From: Nitrospirota bacterium
Lineage (GTDB): Bacteria; Nitrospirota; Thermodesulfovibrionia; Thermodesulfovibrionales; JdFR-88
Direction of reading: 5' to 3'
DNA length: 64,000 nt
Assembly (NCBI GenBank): GCA_021840255.1
Contig: JAKBYX010000002.1
Location: forward strand, 97,325 to 161,324
Shown: piece by piece, positions 25,724 to 33,695 of the stretch
How positions within the stretch are numbered: the first letter of the stretch is position 1
Layout: every line of letters begins with the position of its first letter
Notes under the pieces: generated by a model
The model's database searches: none
What the model was told of the DNA's origin: nothing
What the model saw: only the letters and a program-made list of their open reading frames with translations
Translations under genes and position numbers: made by a program

Positions 25724-25812
25724 CCTCCGAATCCGGCAGCGATATACCCTTTCACATTTTTTGTGCAAAATTTCTTTTTCAGCCTTTTATAATACAGAGG
25801 TAGCGGAGGATT

Positions 25813-26394
25813 ATGAAACCGGATAACAGCGAACAGATACAAAAGAGGGTAGCCTATTACAGCAACCTTGTGAACGCTTGGATACAGTCGAGAATGGAAT
25901 TAGATAAAACGTTAATCACCATCTCGTCTGCTGGAATTGGTTTTTTAGTTGCCCTTCTCAGTTACAAAGTAATAGATGGTTGGGGAATGTTTACCGTCTT
26001 CGTGATGGCGCTTATTGCGTTCTTTCTCACGATTTGGACATGCATTGGCATTTTTAAAGAAAATTCGGCATATATTGGAAAGCTAATAGAAAACCCGGAT
26101 GCTACATCAGAACAGTCACGTCTCAACAAACTGGATAAAAGAGCGCAAATCCTGTTCTCTGTAGCTATGGCTTGCGTTCTGGCCATTGGGGTTATGGCTG
26201 CTATAAGTCAATTTGAAAATAAAGCAAAGGAGGCTCAGAAAATGAGCGTGGATAAGAAAGGGACGCAGCGAAAAACGCAGGATAGTATTGCGGGGTTAGG
26301 CGGTTTGAATCCTAATGTAATTGAGAAAAACCAGAGTGCCGCTCCTCCGAAAACTGATACAAACACGCAAAAATCAGACAATACGAAAAAGTAG
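25813..26394 (+). CDS. Three-helix membrane protein, island cargo
   Basis: A 193-residue protein with GGAGG before the ATG. A cytoplasmic helix (YYSNLVNAWIQSRMELD) is followed by membrane segments at about 33-52 (ITISSAGIGFLVALLSY), 57-80 (MFTVFVMALIAFFLTIWTCIGIF) and 114-135 (ILFSVAMACVLAIGVMAAI), then a hydrophilic tail that includes SIAGLGGLNPN. Architecture recalls small membrane effectors of cargo or defence loci, but no family was recognised. The following gene shares the GLxxLNP motif, which suggests that the two products work together. Confidence 0.6.
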   Translation: MKPDNSEQIQKRVAYYSNLVNAWIQSRMELDKTLITISSAGIGFLVALLSYKVIDGWGMFTVFVMALIAFFLTIWTCIGIFKENSAYIGKLIENPDATSEQSRLNKLDKRAQILFSVAMACVLAIGVMAAISQFENKAKEAQKMSVDKKGTQRKTQDSIAGLGGLNPNVIEKNQSAAPPKTDTNTQKSDNTKK

Positions 26395-26415
26395 TTCTCA
26401 AAGGAAGGAGACTCA

Positions 26416-26613
26416 ATGAGCGAAGAAGAAAAGAAAGGCGAAACTGCAAGAAGTAATGAAAGTTTTTCAGGATTAGACAAACTCAATCCGGACACTGTTT
26501 GGAAAAGCCTTGCGGGGCTATCGGGGCTTCACCCTGACAAGAACACCATGGCTGCAAATACAACCAGTAAGCCAGTCGCGGACAATAGCACAGAAGGGGA
26601 GAAAGAAAAATAG
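26416..26613 (+). CDS. Small hydrophilic partner protein, island cargo
   Basis: A 65-residue protein with GGAAGGAG before the start, 21 bases after the membrane protein gene. It contains two copies of a short motif, SFSGLDKLNPD and SLAGLSGLHPD, also present once in the tail of the preceding protein (SIAGLGGLNPN). The rest is low complexity. I did not recognise a family; a shared binding partner or mutual binding is a reasonable guess. Confidence 0.55.
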   Translation: MSEEEKKGETARSNESFSGLDKLNPDTVWKSLAGLSGLHPDKNTMAANTTSKPVADNSTEGEKEK

Positions 26614-26739
26614 GGCTACATTTGGGCAAGCTCCTTATAAAGGCTGATAGTGTCTTAAAGGTGAGCTAGTGCCTGACATAAACTGGTCAAATTAAAGCGC
26701 AACACCACCTATGAAATTACGCGCCCGTTGACAGCCTCA

Positions 26740-26852
26740 AGCCGCCTGTGCTTTAATCCAGACTGGTACACAAATCAGCACACACGGGCTTTACGCCGTG
26801 TTAACCTGTAGGCGGCTCTTTGGGAAGAAAAGGTAGAAAAACCGAGGGTTTT
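26740..26852. repeat. Structured region next to attR
   Basis: The 253 bases between the last cargo gene and attR hold an outer stem AGCCGCCT/AGGCGGCT (26740-26747, 26810-26817) enclosing a hairpin ACACGG/CCGTGT (26782-26787, 26796-26801), then AAAACC/GGTTTT (26838-26843, 26847-26852) 14 bases before attR. No gene was seen here. Confidence 0.5.
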
Positions 26853-26866
26853 CCCGTTTGGATAAC

Positions 26867-26905
26867 GTGGGGCAACCCGTGCGGGTTCAAATCCCGCCTT
26901 CGGCA
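26867..26905 (+). repeat. Right attachment site (attR)
   Basis: Exact 39-bp copy of the tRNA-Leu 3' end at 17547-17585. It is not a tRNA: the bases before it do not form the 5' half. The sequence to its right (TTTTTCATTT) is what followed the tRNA before insertion. Confidence 0.9.
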
Positions 26906-26940
26906 TTTTTCATTTCTTTAATGCCTCTGTCTTTGGCGGT

Positions 26941-28941
26941 TCAAGGAAGTTGCCCGTCCAGTATATCCCTCACTTTTGAGAGCAGCACCTTTGGGGTGAT
27001 CGGTTTCAGGATGAAGTTCAAGCCGGTCTCCTCCAGCCCGTTCTCGTTTATGACGTCCGGCGCATAACCGCTCATGAAGATCACCTTTGTGCCCGGAGCT
27101 ATTTGTCTTATCTGGTCCCGGGCCTCTTTCCCGTTGGCTCTGGGCATGATCACGTCCAGCACAGCCAGGCGGATGCAGTCCTGGTTTGCCTTGAATTTCT
27201 CCACGGCATCCTCGCCGTTTTCGGCCTCGACCACCGTATACCCGTATTCGCGGAGGATGGCGCTTGTGAGTTCCCTTAAAGCAGTGTCATCTTCGGCCAG
27301 AAGTATGGTTTCAGTCCCTCCGCGCAGACTGCCGTTATCCGGGCGCTCCTTTTTTTGTTCCCTGGCAGGGACACTGCTGAGGGGCAGGTATATCTTGAAG
27401 GTCGTTCCGATCCCGGGCTCGCTTTGAACGTCAATACGGCCGCCATGCTGCTCTATTATCCCGTAGGTTACGGAGAGGCCCAGCCCTGTCCCCTTGCCCA
27501 CCTCTTTTGTCGTGAAAAACGGATCGAATATCCTTTTCGTGGTCTGGGCCTCCATCCCGGTGCCCGTGTCCGTCACCGAGATCATGGCATACCTGCCGGT
27601 CCTGAAACTGCCGCCTCCTATGAGTTCCTCATTCAGATCGGCGGCCCCCGTCTGGACCACAATGAATCCTCCGGCCGGCATGGCGTCCTTGGCATTCGCC
27701 ACCAGGTTCATCAGGACCTGTTCTATCTGGCCGCTGTCCGCCAGGATGATAAGGTCATCGCCGGAGCACCTGACCACCAGCTCTATATCTTCCCGGATCA
27801 GCCTCAAGAGGAGTTTTTCCACCCCCCGTATCAGCGCATTCAGCTCCACAGGGCAAAGGCTTATGGTCTGTTTCCGGCTGAATGCCAGGAGACTACTGAC
27901 CAGTTTGACCGCCCTCTGGGAGGCCGAAAGGATCTGGTCCGCGTAATTTTTCAGGGGGCCGTTTTCCCGCAGCCTGGACTCCAGCAGATCGGCATAGCCG
28001 ATTATGGCGGACAGTATATTGTTGAAATCATGCGCTATCCCTCCGGCCAGCTGGCCCACGGCCTCCATTTTTTGCGCCTGCCTTAACTGCTCTTCCAGTT
28101 TTCTTTGCCGGGTAATGTCGGTTGTAATGCCCAAAAGCGCCGTGATCTTTCCGTTTGCGTCCCGGAAAGGCACCGATTGTGTCGAGAGCCGGCGGCTTGT
28201 GCCCTTCAGCCCTATGATCTCGAATTCCAGGGAGGCAGGTTCGCCTCTGAAGGTCTTTCCCACAAGCCTTTTAAAGGCGTCCCGGTATTCGGGCAGCATC
28301 AGGCCCAATACCGATTTGCCTTTGACCTGCTCGAATGAATCGGCTTCTATCATGGCCAGCCCCGAGGGGTTCATCGCAAGCAGGGCGCCGTCAGGGGCAA
28401 GCAGCTTTACGCACTGCGGCTCGGACTCGATGATCATCCTTAAACGGCTTTCGCTTTCCTTCAGCGCCTCTTCCAGCCGCTTCCGTTCTGTGATGTCCTG
28501 AAGGGTTTCCGTCACAAAAACCAGTTGCCCGTCTGGATCATAGGCCGGGGCGGCGCTGAATATTATGTACCTTTCAGTTCCGCCAAGGATGCGAAACCAC
28601 CCTTCGGACTCAAGCCCCTTGTTGGCCAGCCTGGAATGAGAGTGCGCCGCATACAGCCTGCCTATTTCTTCATAGTTTCCGTCTATTATCAAATCGGCCA
28701 GTGTCGGGCGCTTTTCCTGATAGAAGGGTTTCCATTGGTCCCTTGTTCCCACCATATCGGCCGACTTCAACCCTGTGAGCTCCTCGCACGCCTTGTTCCA
28801 GACCACGACCTCATGATTTGAGTTAAGCACGAAGGCTGCCACTGTAAGGTTTTCAATCAGACTGGCGTGAAGGGAGTCAGCCTTTTGCCGCCAGTTCGTG
28901 GAAATTGCCCTGATGCGTTGCCCGTTTTTCCCGGTTTTCAA
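26941..28941 (-). CDS. Hybrid sensor histidine kinase (PAS-PAS-HisKA-HATPase-REC)
   Basis: A 666-residue soluble kinase. Two PAS/PAC domains (about 25-155 and 165-290) precede a HisKA domain with the phospho-His in GGIAHDFNNILSAI, a HATPase domain (N box LMNLVANAKDAM, G boxes VTDTGTGM and KGTGLGLS) and a receiver domain (about 545-660; ILLAEDDTALRE, phospho-Asp in AVLDVIMP, Lys in ILKPITP). No membrane segment is present, so it senses an internal signal. It begins 397 bases from the divergent cytochrome cluster, which it might control, but it has no paired output regulator next to it. Confidence 0.92.
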   Translation of the reverse strand: MKTGKNGQRIRAISTNWRQKADSLHASLIENLTVAAFVLNSNHEVVVWNKACEELTGLKSADMVGTRDQWKPFYQEKRPTLADLIIDGNYEEIGRLYAAHSHSRLANKGLESEGWFRILGGTERYIIFSAAPAYDPDGQLVFVTETLQDITERKRLEEALKESESRLRMIIESEPQCVKLLAPDGALLAMNPSGLAMIEADSFEQVKGKSVLGLMLPEYRDAFKRLVGKTFRGEPASLEFEIIGLKGTSRRLSTQSVPFRDANGKITALLGITTDITRQRKLEEQLRQAQKMEAVGQLAGGIAHDFNNILSAIIGYADLLESRLRENGPLKNYADQILSASQRAVKLVSSLLAFSRKQTISLCPVELNALIRGVEKLLLRLIREDIELVVRCSGDDLIILADSGQIEQVLMNLVANAKDAMPAGGFIVVQTGAADLNEELIGGGSFRTGRYAMISVTDTGTGMEAQTTKRIFDPFFTTKEVGKGTGLGLSVTYGIIEQHGGRIDVQSEPGIGTTFKIYLPLSSVPAREQKKERPDNGSLRGGTETILLAEDDTALRELTSAILREYGYTVVEAENGEDAVEKFKANQDCIRLAVLDVIMPRANGKEARDQIRQIAPGTKVIFMSGYAPDVINENGLEETGLNFILKPITPKVLLSKVRDILDGQLP

Positions 28942-29338
28942 AAATTTCCAATCCTTTGCTCTAAAAGCGGATAATTTTATAAAAAGTATATGAATTATTT
29001 TAAAAAAGGCAGGGTATTGTCAACATTCATCTGAAAAAAGCAAAAATGATCAAAATCGTAGTTTTAGGGTCAGGGGATATCCTTTTATGCTTTTTGCCGG
29101 AATGTCCGGGACCGTTTTTTAATTTTTGCAATGGCCTTTAAGATTTTAACTCATTGAATTAAAAAATAAAAATTTATAAAAGTGATCAATGAGCCGGCGC
29201 CGCCGCCCTGATTTCTGAAACCTCCTTTTCCTGTGGAGTTAATAGTTTTGTGTGGACAGGATGGCCGTTTTTGACATAGAATAGTCCACTTATTATGTAT
29301 CTTGGGCGTATGCCCTGAAGGGGGAAGGAAAGGCGGAA
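28942..29338. promoter_or_regulatory. Divergent intergenic region before the cytochrome cluster
   Basis: AT-rich, about 400 bases, between the divergent kinase and cytochrome genes. No gene is supported. I searched by eye for a sigma-54 element (GG-N10-GC) because an NtrC-type regulator is nearby and found no convincing one. A GGAAAGGCGG stretch before 29339 serves as ribosome binding site. Confidence 0.3.
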
Positions 29339-30700
29339 ATGGCGAGGCGGCGGAGCAATTTTTCTGGTGCAGTATTTGCGTTGGCAGTTTTCTTTGTTTT
29401 TCTTCTCAGTCCAGGGGTACGCGCGGCACAGACTCAGACTGGAGTTGGCAGAATAGGAAAAGAGGGCTGCGTAACGGGAAAGTGCCACAGCAACATGGGA
29501 ACTGACAAGTTCATCCATGGCCCAACAGCGGCGGGTGATTGCCTTTTCTGCCACCAGAAAATTGGCAACCACAAATTCAAGGCCACGCCGGATCCCGTAT
29601 CAAAGCTCTGCTACAAGTGCCACGACAGGATGGACTCAGCAGCGCATGTCCATCCGCCGGTCAAGGCTGGCGCGTGCACCGCGTGCCACAGCCCCCACCA
29701 GTCGCCATACAAGTTTCAGTTAAGGCAACCCGAAGGACAAAAACTCTGCTTCATGTGCCATGACAAAAAGATGATGGCTGGCCCTTTCAAGCATGGACCG
29801 GCAGCAACCGGCCAGTGCACCATATGCCATAACCCTCACGGCTCGCCTAATGACTACATGCTTTTTGCCGAAGGAAATGACCTCTGCCTGTCCTGCCATA
29901 CGGACAAGGCGGAAGAGCTGAAAAATGATAAACACATCCATCCTGCCGTAGAGCTTGGATGCGTGAACTGCCATAGCCCCCACAGCGCCGGTTACAAGTA
30001 CAACCTGAAACTGGACCGCCACGAAGACCTCTGCTTCATGTGCCATACGGGCAAGAAAGCGCATGTGGAAAGCGTAAAGACCAAACATGGGGCCATCACC
30101 CAGACCAAGAAAAAATGCCTTAACTGCCACAATCCCCATGGTTCCAACTATCCAAAGATGCTTCTTAAAAAACCCATAGACCTGTGCCTTTCCTGCCACG
30201 ACAAGCCTATGGATACTCCGACCGGCAAGATAGTGAACATGAAGCAATACCTGGCCGACAACAAGGACTGGCATGGGCCTGTCCGGGAAGGGGACTGTCC
30301 GGCCTGCCACAATCCGCACGGCTCAAACAATTTCCGGATGCTGCGGAAACAATTCCCTTCCACTATGTATACGCCCTATGATCCAAGCGCATACGCCCTC
30401 TGCTTCATGTGCCACCAGAACACCATTCCGGCAGAGAAGTACACGACAACGCTTACTAACTTCCGCAACGGGAATCTGAATCTGCACTATGTCCATGTGC
30501 ACCAGATCAAGGGCCGCGTATGCGTATTCTGCCATGACCCGCATGGCAGCAATAACCCGAAGCATATCAGGGACTATGCGCAGTTTGGCATATGGCATCT
30601 GCCGATAAATTACAAGAAGACCGCCACAGGGGGCCAGTGCTCTCCGGGCTGCCATGTTACGCGCTACTATGACCGGAATAATCCGGTGAAAAACAGATAG
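29339..30700 (+). CDS. Exported 15-haem c-type cytochrome (doubled CXXCH family)
   Basis: A 453-residue periplasmic or outer electron carrier. A signal peptide (residues about 1-29, ending GVRAA) leads to 13 CXXCH haem motifs plus a first CVTGKCH (CX4CH) and a last CSPGCH (CX3CH), 15 in all. They come in pairs in the doubled-CXXCH pattern, often followed by NPHGS, as in cytochromes of extracellular electron transfer or nitrogen/sulfur respiration. It starts a four-gene cluster (to 33598) with two TPR proteins and an 8-haem cytochrome. The redox partner cannot be read from sequence. Confidence 0.92.
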   Translation: MARRRSNFSGAVFALAVFFVFLLSPGVRAAQTQTGVGRIGKEGCVTGKCHSNMGTDKFIHGPTAAGDCLFCHQKIGNHKFKATPDPVSKLCYKCHDRMDSAAHVHPPVKAGACTACHSPHQSPYKFQLRQPEGQKLCFMCHDKKMMAGPFKHGPAATGQCTICHNPHGSPNDYMLFAEGNDLCLSCHTDKAEELKNDKHIHPAVELGCVNCHSPHSAGYKYNLKLDRHEDLCFMCHTGKKAHVESVKTKHGAITQTKKKCLNCHNPHGSNYPKMLLKKPIDLCLSCHDKPMDTPTGKIVNMKQYLADNKDWHGPVREGDCPACHNPHGSNNFRMLRKQFPSTMYTPYDPSAYALCFMCHQNTIPAEKYTTTLTNFRNGNLNLHYVHVHQIKGRVCVFCHDPHGSNNPKHIRDYAQFGIWHLPINYKKTATGGQCSPGCHVTRYYDRNNPVKNR

Positions 30701-30751
30701 GGCCTGTAAAAAACAGATAGGCCGGTGAAAAGGGGCAGCATTAAGTAAAAT

Positions 30752-30768
30752 GCAGCATGAAATGCTGC
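30752..30768 (+). terminator. Hairpin after the 15-haem cytochrome gene
   Basis: Perfect 7-bp stem GCAGCAT/ATGCTGC with a 3-nt loop, 50 bases after the stop. No T-run, so it may be an mRNA-stabilising or attenuating hairpin. Before it a short tandem repeat (AAAACAGATAGG twice, 30692-30721) copies the 3' end of the gene. Confidence 0.4.
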
Positions 30769-30840
30769 GTCATTCTGGAATTGGACAGCAGGTTTTTAGT
30801 TTTTTTTGAAGAGGTTTGAAGAATTGGGAGAGATCTTAAA

Positions 30841-31476
30841 GTGGAAAATATGATCATCCGGAAGGGATCCTTGGAGAAAAAGAGGTCCCATTTGGCCCTG
30901 GCAACCGGTTTTATGTGTCTTATGGCTTTTGCAATTGCACTGCCCGCCTTTGCCGCCCCGGCGCAGGAACCGGGGACTGTAACGCCAAAGGCGGCAGTAC
31001 AGAAAAATCAAAATCAAAAACAAGATCAAAAAACCCTTACGGGCTCTGCTCTGGCGCTTTCCCTGTTAAGGGAGGTATCCGCCTTGGAGCGGGTAAACAA
31101 GCTGGATGAGGCAATAGCGAAGACAAAGGAAAGCATCACTGCGGACCCCTCGTGCATGCCGGCCAAAGTCCAGCTTGGAAACCTGTTCATCAAAAAAGGC
31201 CAGCTGGATAAGGCAATGAAAGTCTTTGAGAATGCCCTTAAGCAAAATCCCGAATTACATGCCGCAAAGACTGGCGAAGGGGTCATCCTCTTTAAAAAAG
31301 GAGATCTCCAGGGCGCGCTGGCCGACCTGAAGGAAGCCCTCGAACTCAATCCAAACCCGGTCCTGGCGTATTATGAACTGGGCAATGTCTATTTGAAAAT
31401 GGGTCAGCCGCAGAAGGCGCTGGAGGCGTATAAAAAAGGGATAGAGAAATTAAAGCAGGGGAGGCACGCATGGTAA
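30841..31476 (+). CDS. Exported TPR protein of the cytochrome cluster
   Basis: A 211-residue protein starting at GTG 30841 (an ATG three codons in is possible). A long signal-like N-terminus (hydrophobic core about 20-37, ending PAFAAP) precedes at least three tetratricopeptide repeats (about 75-205; for example AKVQLGNLFIKKGQLDKAMKVF and YYELGNVYLKMGQPQKAL). Such proteins act as scaffolds, here probably for cytochrome assembly or for holding the complex in the periplasm. The gene overlaps the next start by 7 bases. Confidence 0.8.
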   Translation: MENMIIRKGSLEKKRSHLALATGFMCLMAFAIALPAFAAPAQEPGTVTPKAAVQKNQNQKQDQKTLTGSALALSLLREVSALERVNKLDEAIAKTKESITADPSCMPAKVQLGNLFIKKGQLDKAMKVFENALKQNPELHAAKTGEGVILFKKGDLQGALADLKEALELNPNPVLAYYELGNVYLKMGQPQKALEAYKKGIEKLKQGRHAW

Positions 31477-32615
31477 GGGAAAAACTAAGGGCCTTGCATG
31501 GGACCGGCAGCCGCGGCTTTTCCGCCTTTCTGCTGATGGCCGTATTTTTGTCCGTTCAGGGTTTTTGTTTTTTCTCTTCCCTCCCCCTGGCTTTCGGCCA
31601 GAACCTCCAGGTGGGCACAAAGGCCCCTGACTTTGTTCTTAAGGATCTGAGCGGCCAGACGAAGACGTACGCCGACGTGAAGGGTGCCAAACTGACTGCC
31701 CTGGTGTTCTGGGCCGCCTGGAGTGAAAACTCCCCGCGCGAGTTCAAGGACATCGAGGCCCTTTATCACAAGTACAAGGACAAGGGTTTCGCTGTGGTGG
31801 CAATTGACGTCGAACAGCAGAACATAGACAATGACGCCCTTGCCAAGATAAGGGCCAAGATGGCGGAACTCAAGCTCGATGTCCCCGTGCTCATAGACTA
31901 TGGGCTGGTTGCCTTCCATGACTACGAAGTGATAGCGGTACCGACTACCGTTATACTGGATCCGGACATGAAGATACAATACGAGCTTTTCGGTTATCCC
32001 ATCGTCGGCTCCGCGGATATGCTGGATTACATAAACGGGCAGTTCGGGGGCACAAGGAAGGGCGGCAGCGCAAAAAATGTCTACATGCCCAGCGATAAAG
32101 CCCTCAGGTGTTATAACCTCGGCATGAGGATGCTCGAATCCGGGCGCATGGCAGATATGGCCCCGGCATGGCTGGAAAAGGCCAGCGCCGCAGACCCTAA
32201 ATTCGCCCGTCCGAACGTAAGCCTGGGAGAGTACTATGCTGCGCACAACCAGCCCCAGCTCGCAAAGCAACAGTTCGAACAGGCGCTCACGAAGGAACCC
32301 GGCAACGTTATTGCGACGTGCGATCTTGGCACCCTGCTGGCCGGCTCCGGGGATGTTAAAGGGGGCATGGCCCTTATGGAAAAGGCCCTGAAGCTTGACG
32401 AAGCATACACTCCCTGTTACTATATGCTTGGCTATTATTATGGGAAGGGGGGCGACATGGCTAAAGCGCGCAAACTTTTCGACGCCGGGGCCAGGCTCGA
32501 TCCCATGGATTCCCAGGTTTATATGTATGAAGGTAAACTGTATGAGGGAAAAAACGACGCGCGGGACGCCGCAGTTGCTTACGGAAAGGCCCTGAAGATC
32601 ATGTTAAAGCAATGA
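31470..32615 (+). CDS. TlpA-like thioredoxin-fold protein with TPR tail, no active-site cysteines
   Basis: A 381-residue exported protein (signal about 1-45). Residues about 50-190 are a TlpA/AhpC-type thioredoxin fold: GTKAPDFVLKDLSGQTKTYAD, ALVFWAAW, YEVIAVPTTVILDPD. Where active proteins have WCxxC, this one has WSENSP, so it cannot do thiol-disulfide exchange in the usual way. Residues about 200-380 are TPRs (NVSLGEYYAAHNQPQLAKQQFEQAL, YYMLGYYYGKGGDMAKARKLF). It overlaps both neighbours by 4-7 bases. A binding or assembly role in the cytochrome cluster is inferred. Confidence 0.85.
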   Translation: MVREKLRALHGTGSRGFSAFLLMAVFLSVQGFCFFSSLPLAFGQNLQVGTKAPDFVLKDLSGQTKTYADVKGAKLTALVFWAAWSENSPREFKDIEALYHKYKDKGFAVVAIDVEQQNIDNDALAKIRAKMAELKLDVPVLIDYGLVAFHDYEVIAVPTTVILDPDMKIQYELFGYPIVGSADMLDYINGQFGGTRKGGSAKNVYMPSDKALRCYNLGMRMLESGRMADMAPAWLEKASAADPKFARPNVSLGEYYAAHNQPQLAKQQFEQALTKEPGNVIATCDLGTLLAGSGDVKGGMALMEKALKLDEAYTPCYYMLGYYYGKGGDMAKARKLFDAGARLDPMDSQVYMYEGKLYEGKNDARDAAVAYGKALKIMLKQ

Positions 32616-33598
32616 TAAAACGGGTTTTCCTCTGTCTGCTTTTCTTACTTCCCCTCCTGCCGCAAAATAGTTATTCAGACGTTGCCCTCAGGATCATCAC
32701 CCCCGTGGACAAGGGATACATGCAAGGGGGACAGACTCTTTCAGTCGTATCCAAGATAACGGAAAACACATTTGATTCCCTTCAAATATATGTGGACGGG
32801 AGGGTGCAAAAAAACCTCAAGGATATTAATGGCAAGCAGTATGTGTGCTCTGTCGTCAATGTCCATCCCGGCATAAACCGGATAATGGTTTCGGGCATCG
32901 CTTCAGACGGCGCCCCAAGCTCAAGCCAGGTCAGCGTCTTTATCATTTCGCCCATATCCGCACAAAACAACACGCCTCCGGATGGCTATACCCAGTATCT
33001 GTTCCACAGTTCCTCGAGCACCTGCTTCACCTGCCATCAGATGGAGCCGCAGGCGGCTGACGATACCCCGGCAAAACATTCGGATTCCAGCTGTTATACC
33101 TGTCATAAGGAGATAACCGACCGGCCATACGTTCACGGCCCGACCGCGGCATGGGCCTGTCTTATGTGCCATGACCCGAAGGCAACCCCGAAATATGCCA
33201 CACTCTCTCCACCAGAGAAGATGTGCGAACAGTGCCACGGTGACCAGATCGGCGCATGGCAGAAACTCAAACACCAGCACGGCCCCTTTGCGCTTGGGAT
33301 GTGCACCACATGCCACAGCCCTCACGGCTCCGACTGGCCGTTCTGGACCAGAAAGTTTCCAACCGATCTATGTCTGTCCTGCCACGTGGGGCAGACCGGA
33401 GACCATATAATCACCTTTTTTAACGGCCAGCCTCATCCGATCCGCGGCAAGCCGGATCCCAGGCATCCGGGGCAGGAACTGTCCTGCGCCTCGTGCCACA
33501 GCCCTCACGCGTCGCCCTACCGGTTCCAGCTCTTCGCTGACTTCGGTCACCTGCGGCATTTCTGCATGGGATGCCACGGCAGCCGGATACCATTTTAA
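32612..33598 (+). CDS. Exported 8-haem c-type cytochrome
   Basis: A 328-residue protein with a signal peptide (about 1-22, ending NSYS). Residues 25-115 form a beta-rich domain without haem (SLQIYVDGRVQKNL, VSGIASDGAPSSSQVSVFII), followed by eight CXXCH motifs (CFTCH, CYTCH, CLMCH, CEQCH, CTTCH, CLSCH, CASCH, CMGCH), several with SPHGS/SPHAS. The beta domain could be Ig-like and hold the protein to a partner. It overlaps the TlpA-like gene by 4 bases and is the last of the cytochrome cluster. Confidence 0.9.
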   Translation: MIKRVFLCLLFLLPLLPQNSYSDVALRIITPVDKGYMQGGQTLSVVSKITENTFDSLQIYVDGRVQKNLKDINGKQYVCSVVNVHPGINRIMVSGIASDGAPSSSQVSVFIISPISAQNNTPPDGYTQYLFHSSSSTCFTCHQMEPQAADDTPAKHSDSSCYTCHKEITDRPYVHGPTAAWACLMCHDPKATPKYATLSPPEKMCEQCHGDQIGAWQKLKHQHGPFALGMCTTCHSPHGSDWPFWTRKFPTDLCLSCHVGQTGDHIITFFNGQPHPIRGKPDPRHPGQELSCASCHSPHASPYRFQLFADFGHLRHFCMGCHGSRIPF

Positions 33599-33695
33599 AA
33601 TGAAGCACCCTGCAGCAAACTGCAGGGATTGCAAGTTAAAGGGCTTTCCGGGGGAGAGAAATTCCGCTTCCGCCATTTGATATATAATAAAAATT

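Larger units (their letters stand above)
17547..26905 (+). mobile_element. Integrative element in tRNA-Leu (about 9.3 kb)
   Basis: Two perfect 39-bp direct repeats, one being the 3' end of tRNA-Leu (17547-17585) and the other at 26867-26905, bound a segment that begins with a tyrosine integrase gene reading away from the tRNA. Inside are a minus-strand block (helicase-like protein, RHH-like protein, two unknown genes, two paralogous small proteins), a divergent serine recombinase and two small plus-strand cargo genes. There are no conjugation or capsid genes. Size, integrase position, a replication-type gene and small proteins resembling terminase small subunits would fit a phage-satellite-like element, but this is inference. 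Four intergenic stretches full of repeated stem structures are its most distinctive feature. Confidence 0.85.

Noticed and set aside
26861-26905. A second tRNA gene at the right end of the island
   Set aside because: Only the 3' half of tRNA-Leu is present; the preceding bases cannot form the acceptor or anticodon arms, so it is attR.
28942-29338. Sigma-54 promoter before the cytochrome cluster
   Set aside because: No GG and GC pair with the required 10-base spacing and flanking bases was found on the plus strand.
29186-29572. A 128-codon minus-strand frame across the start of the cytochrome gene
   Set aside because: It overlaps the signal peptide and first haem motifs of a clear cytochrome gene, has no family features and no ribosome binding site.
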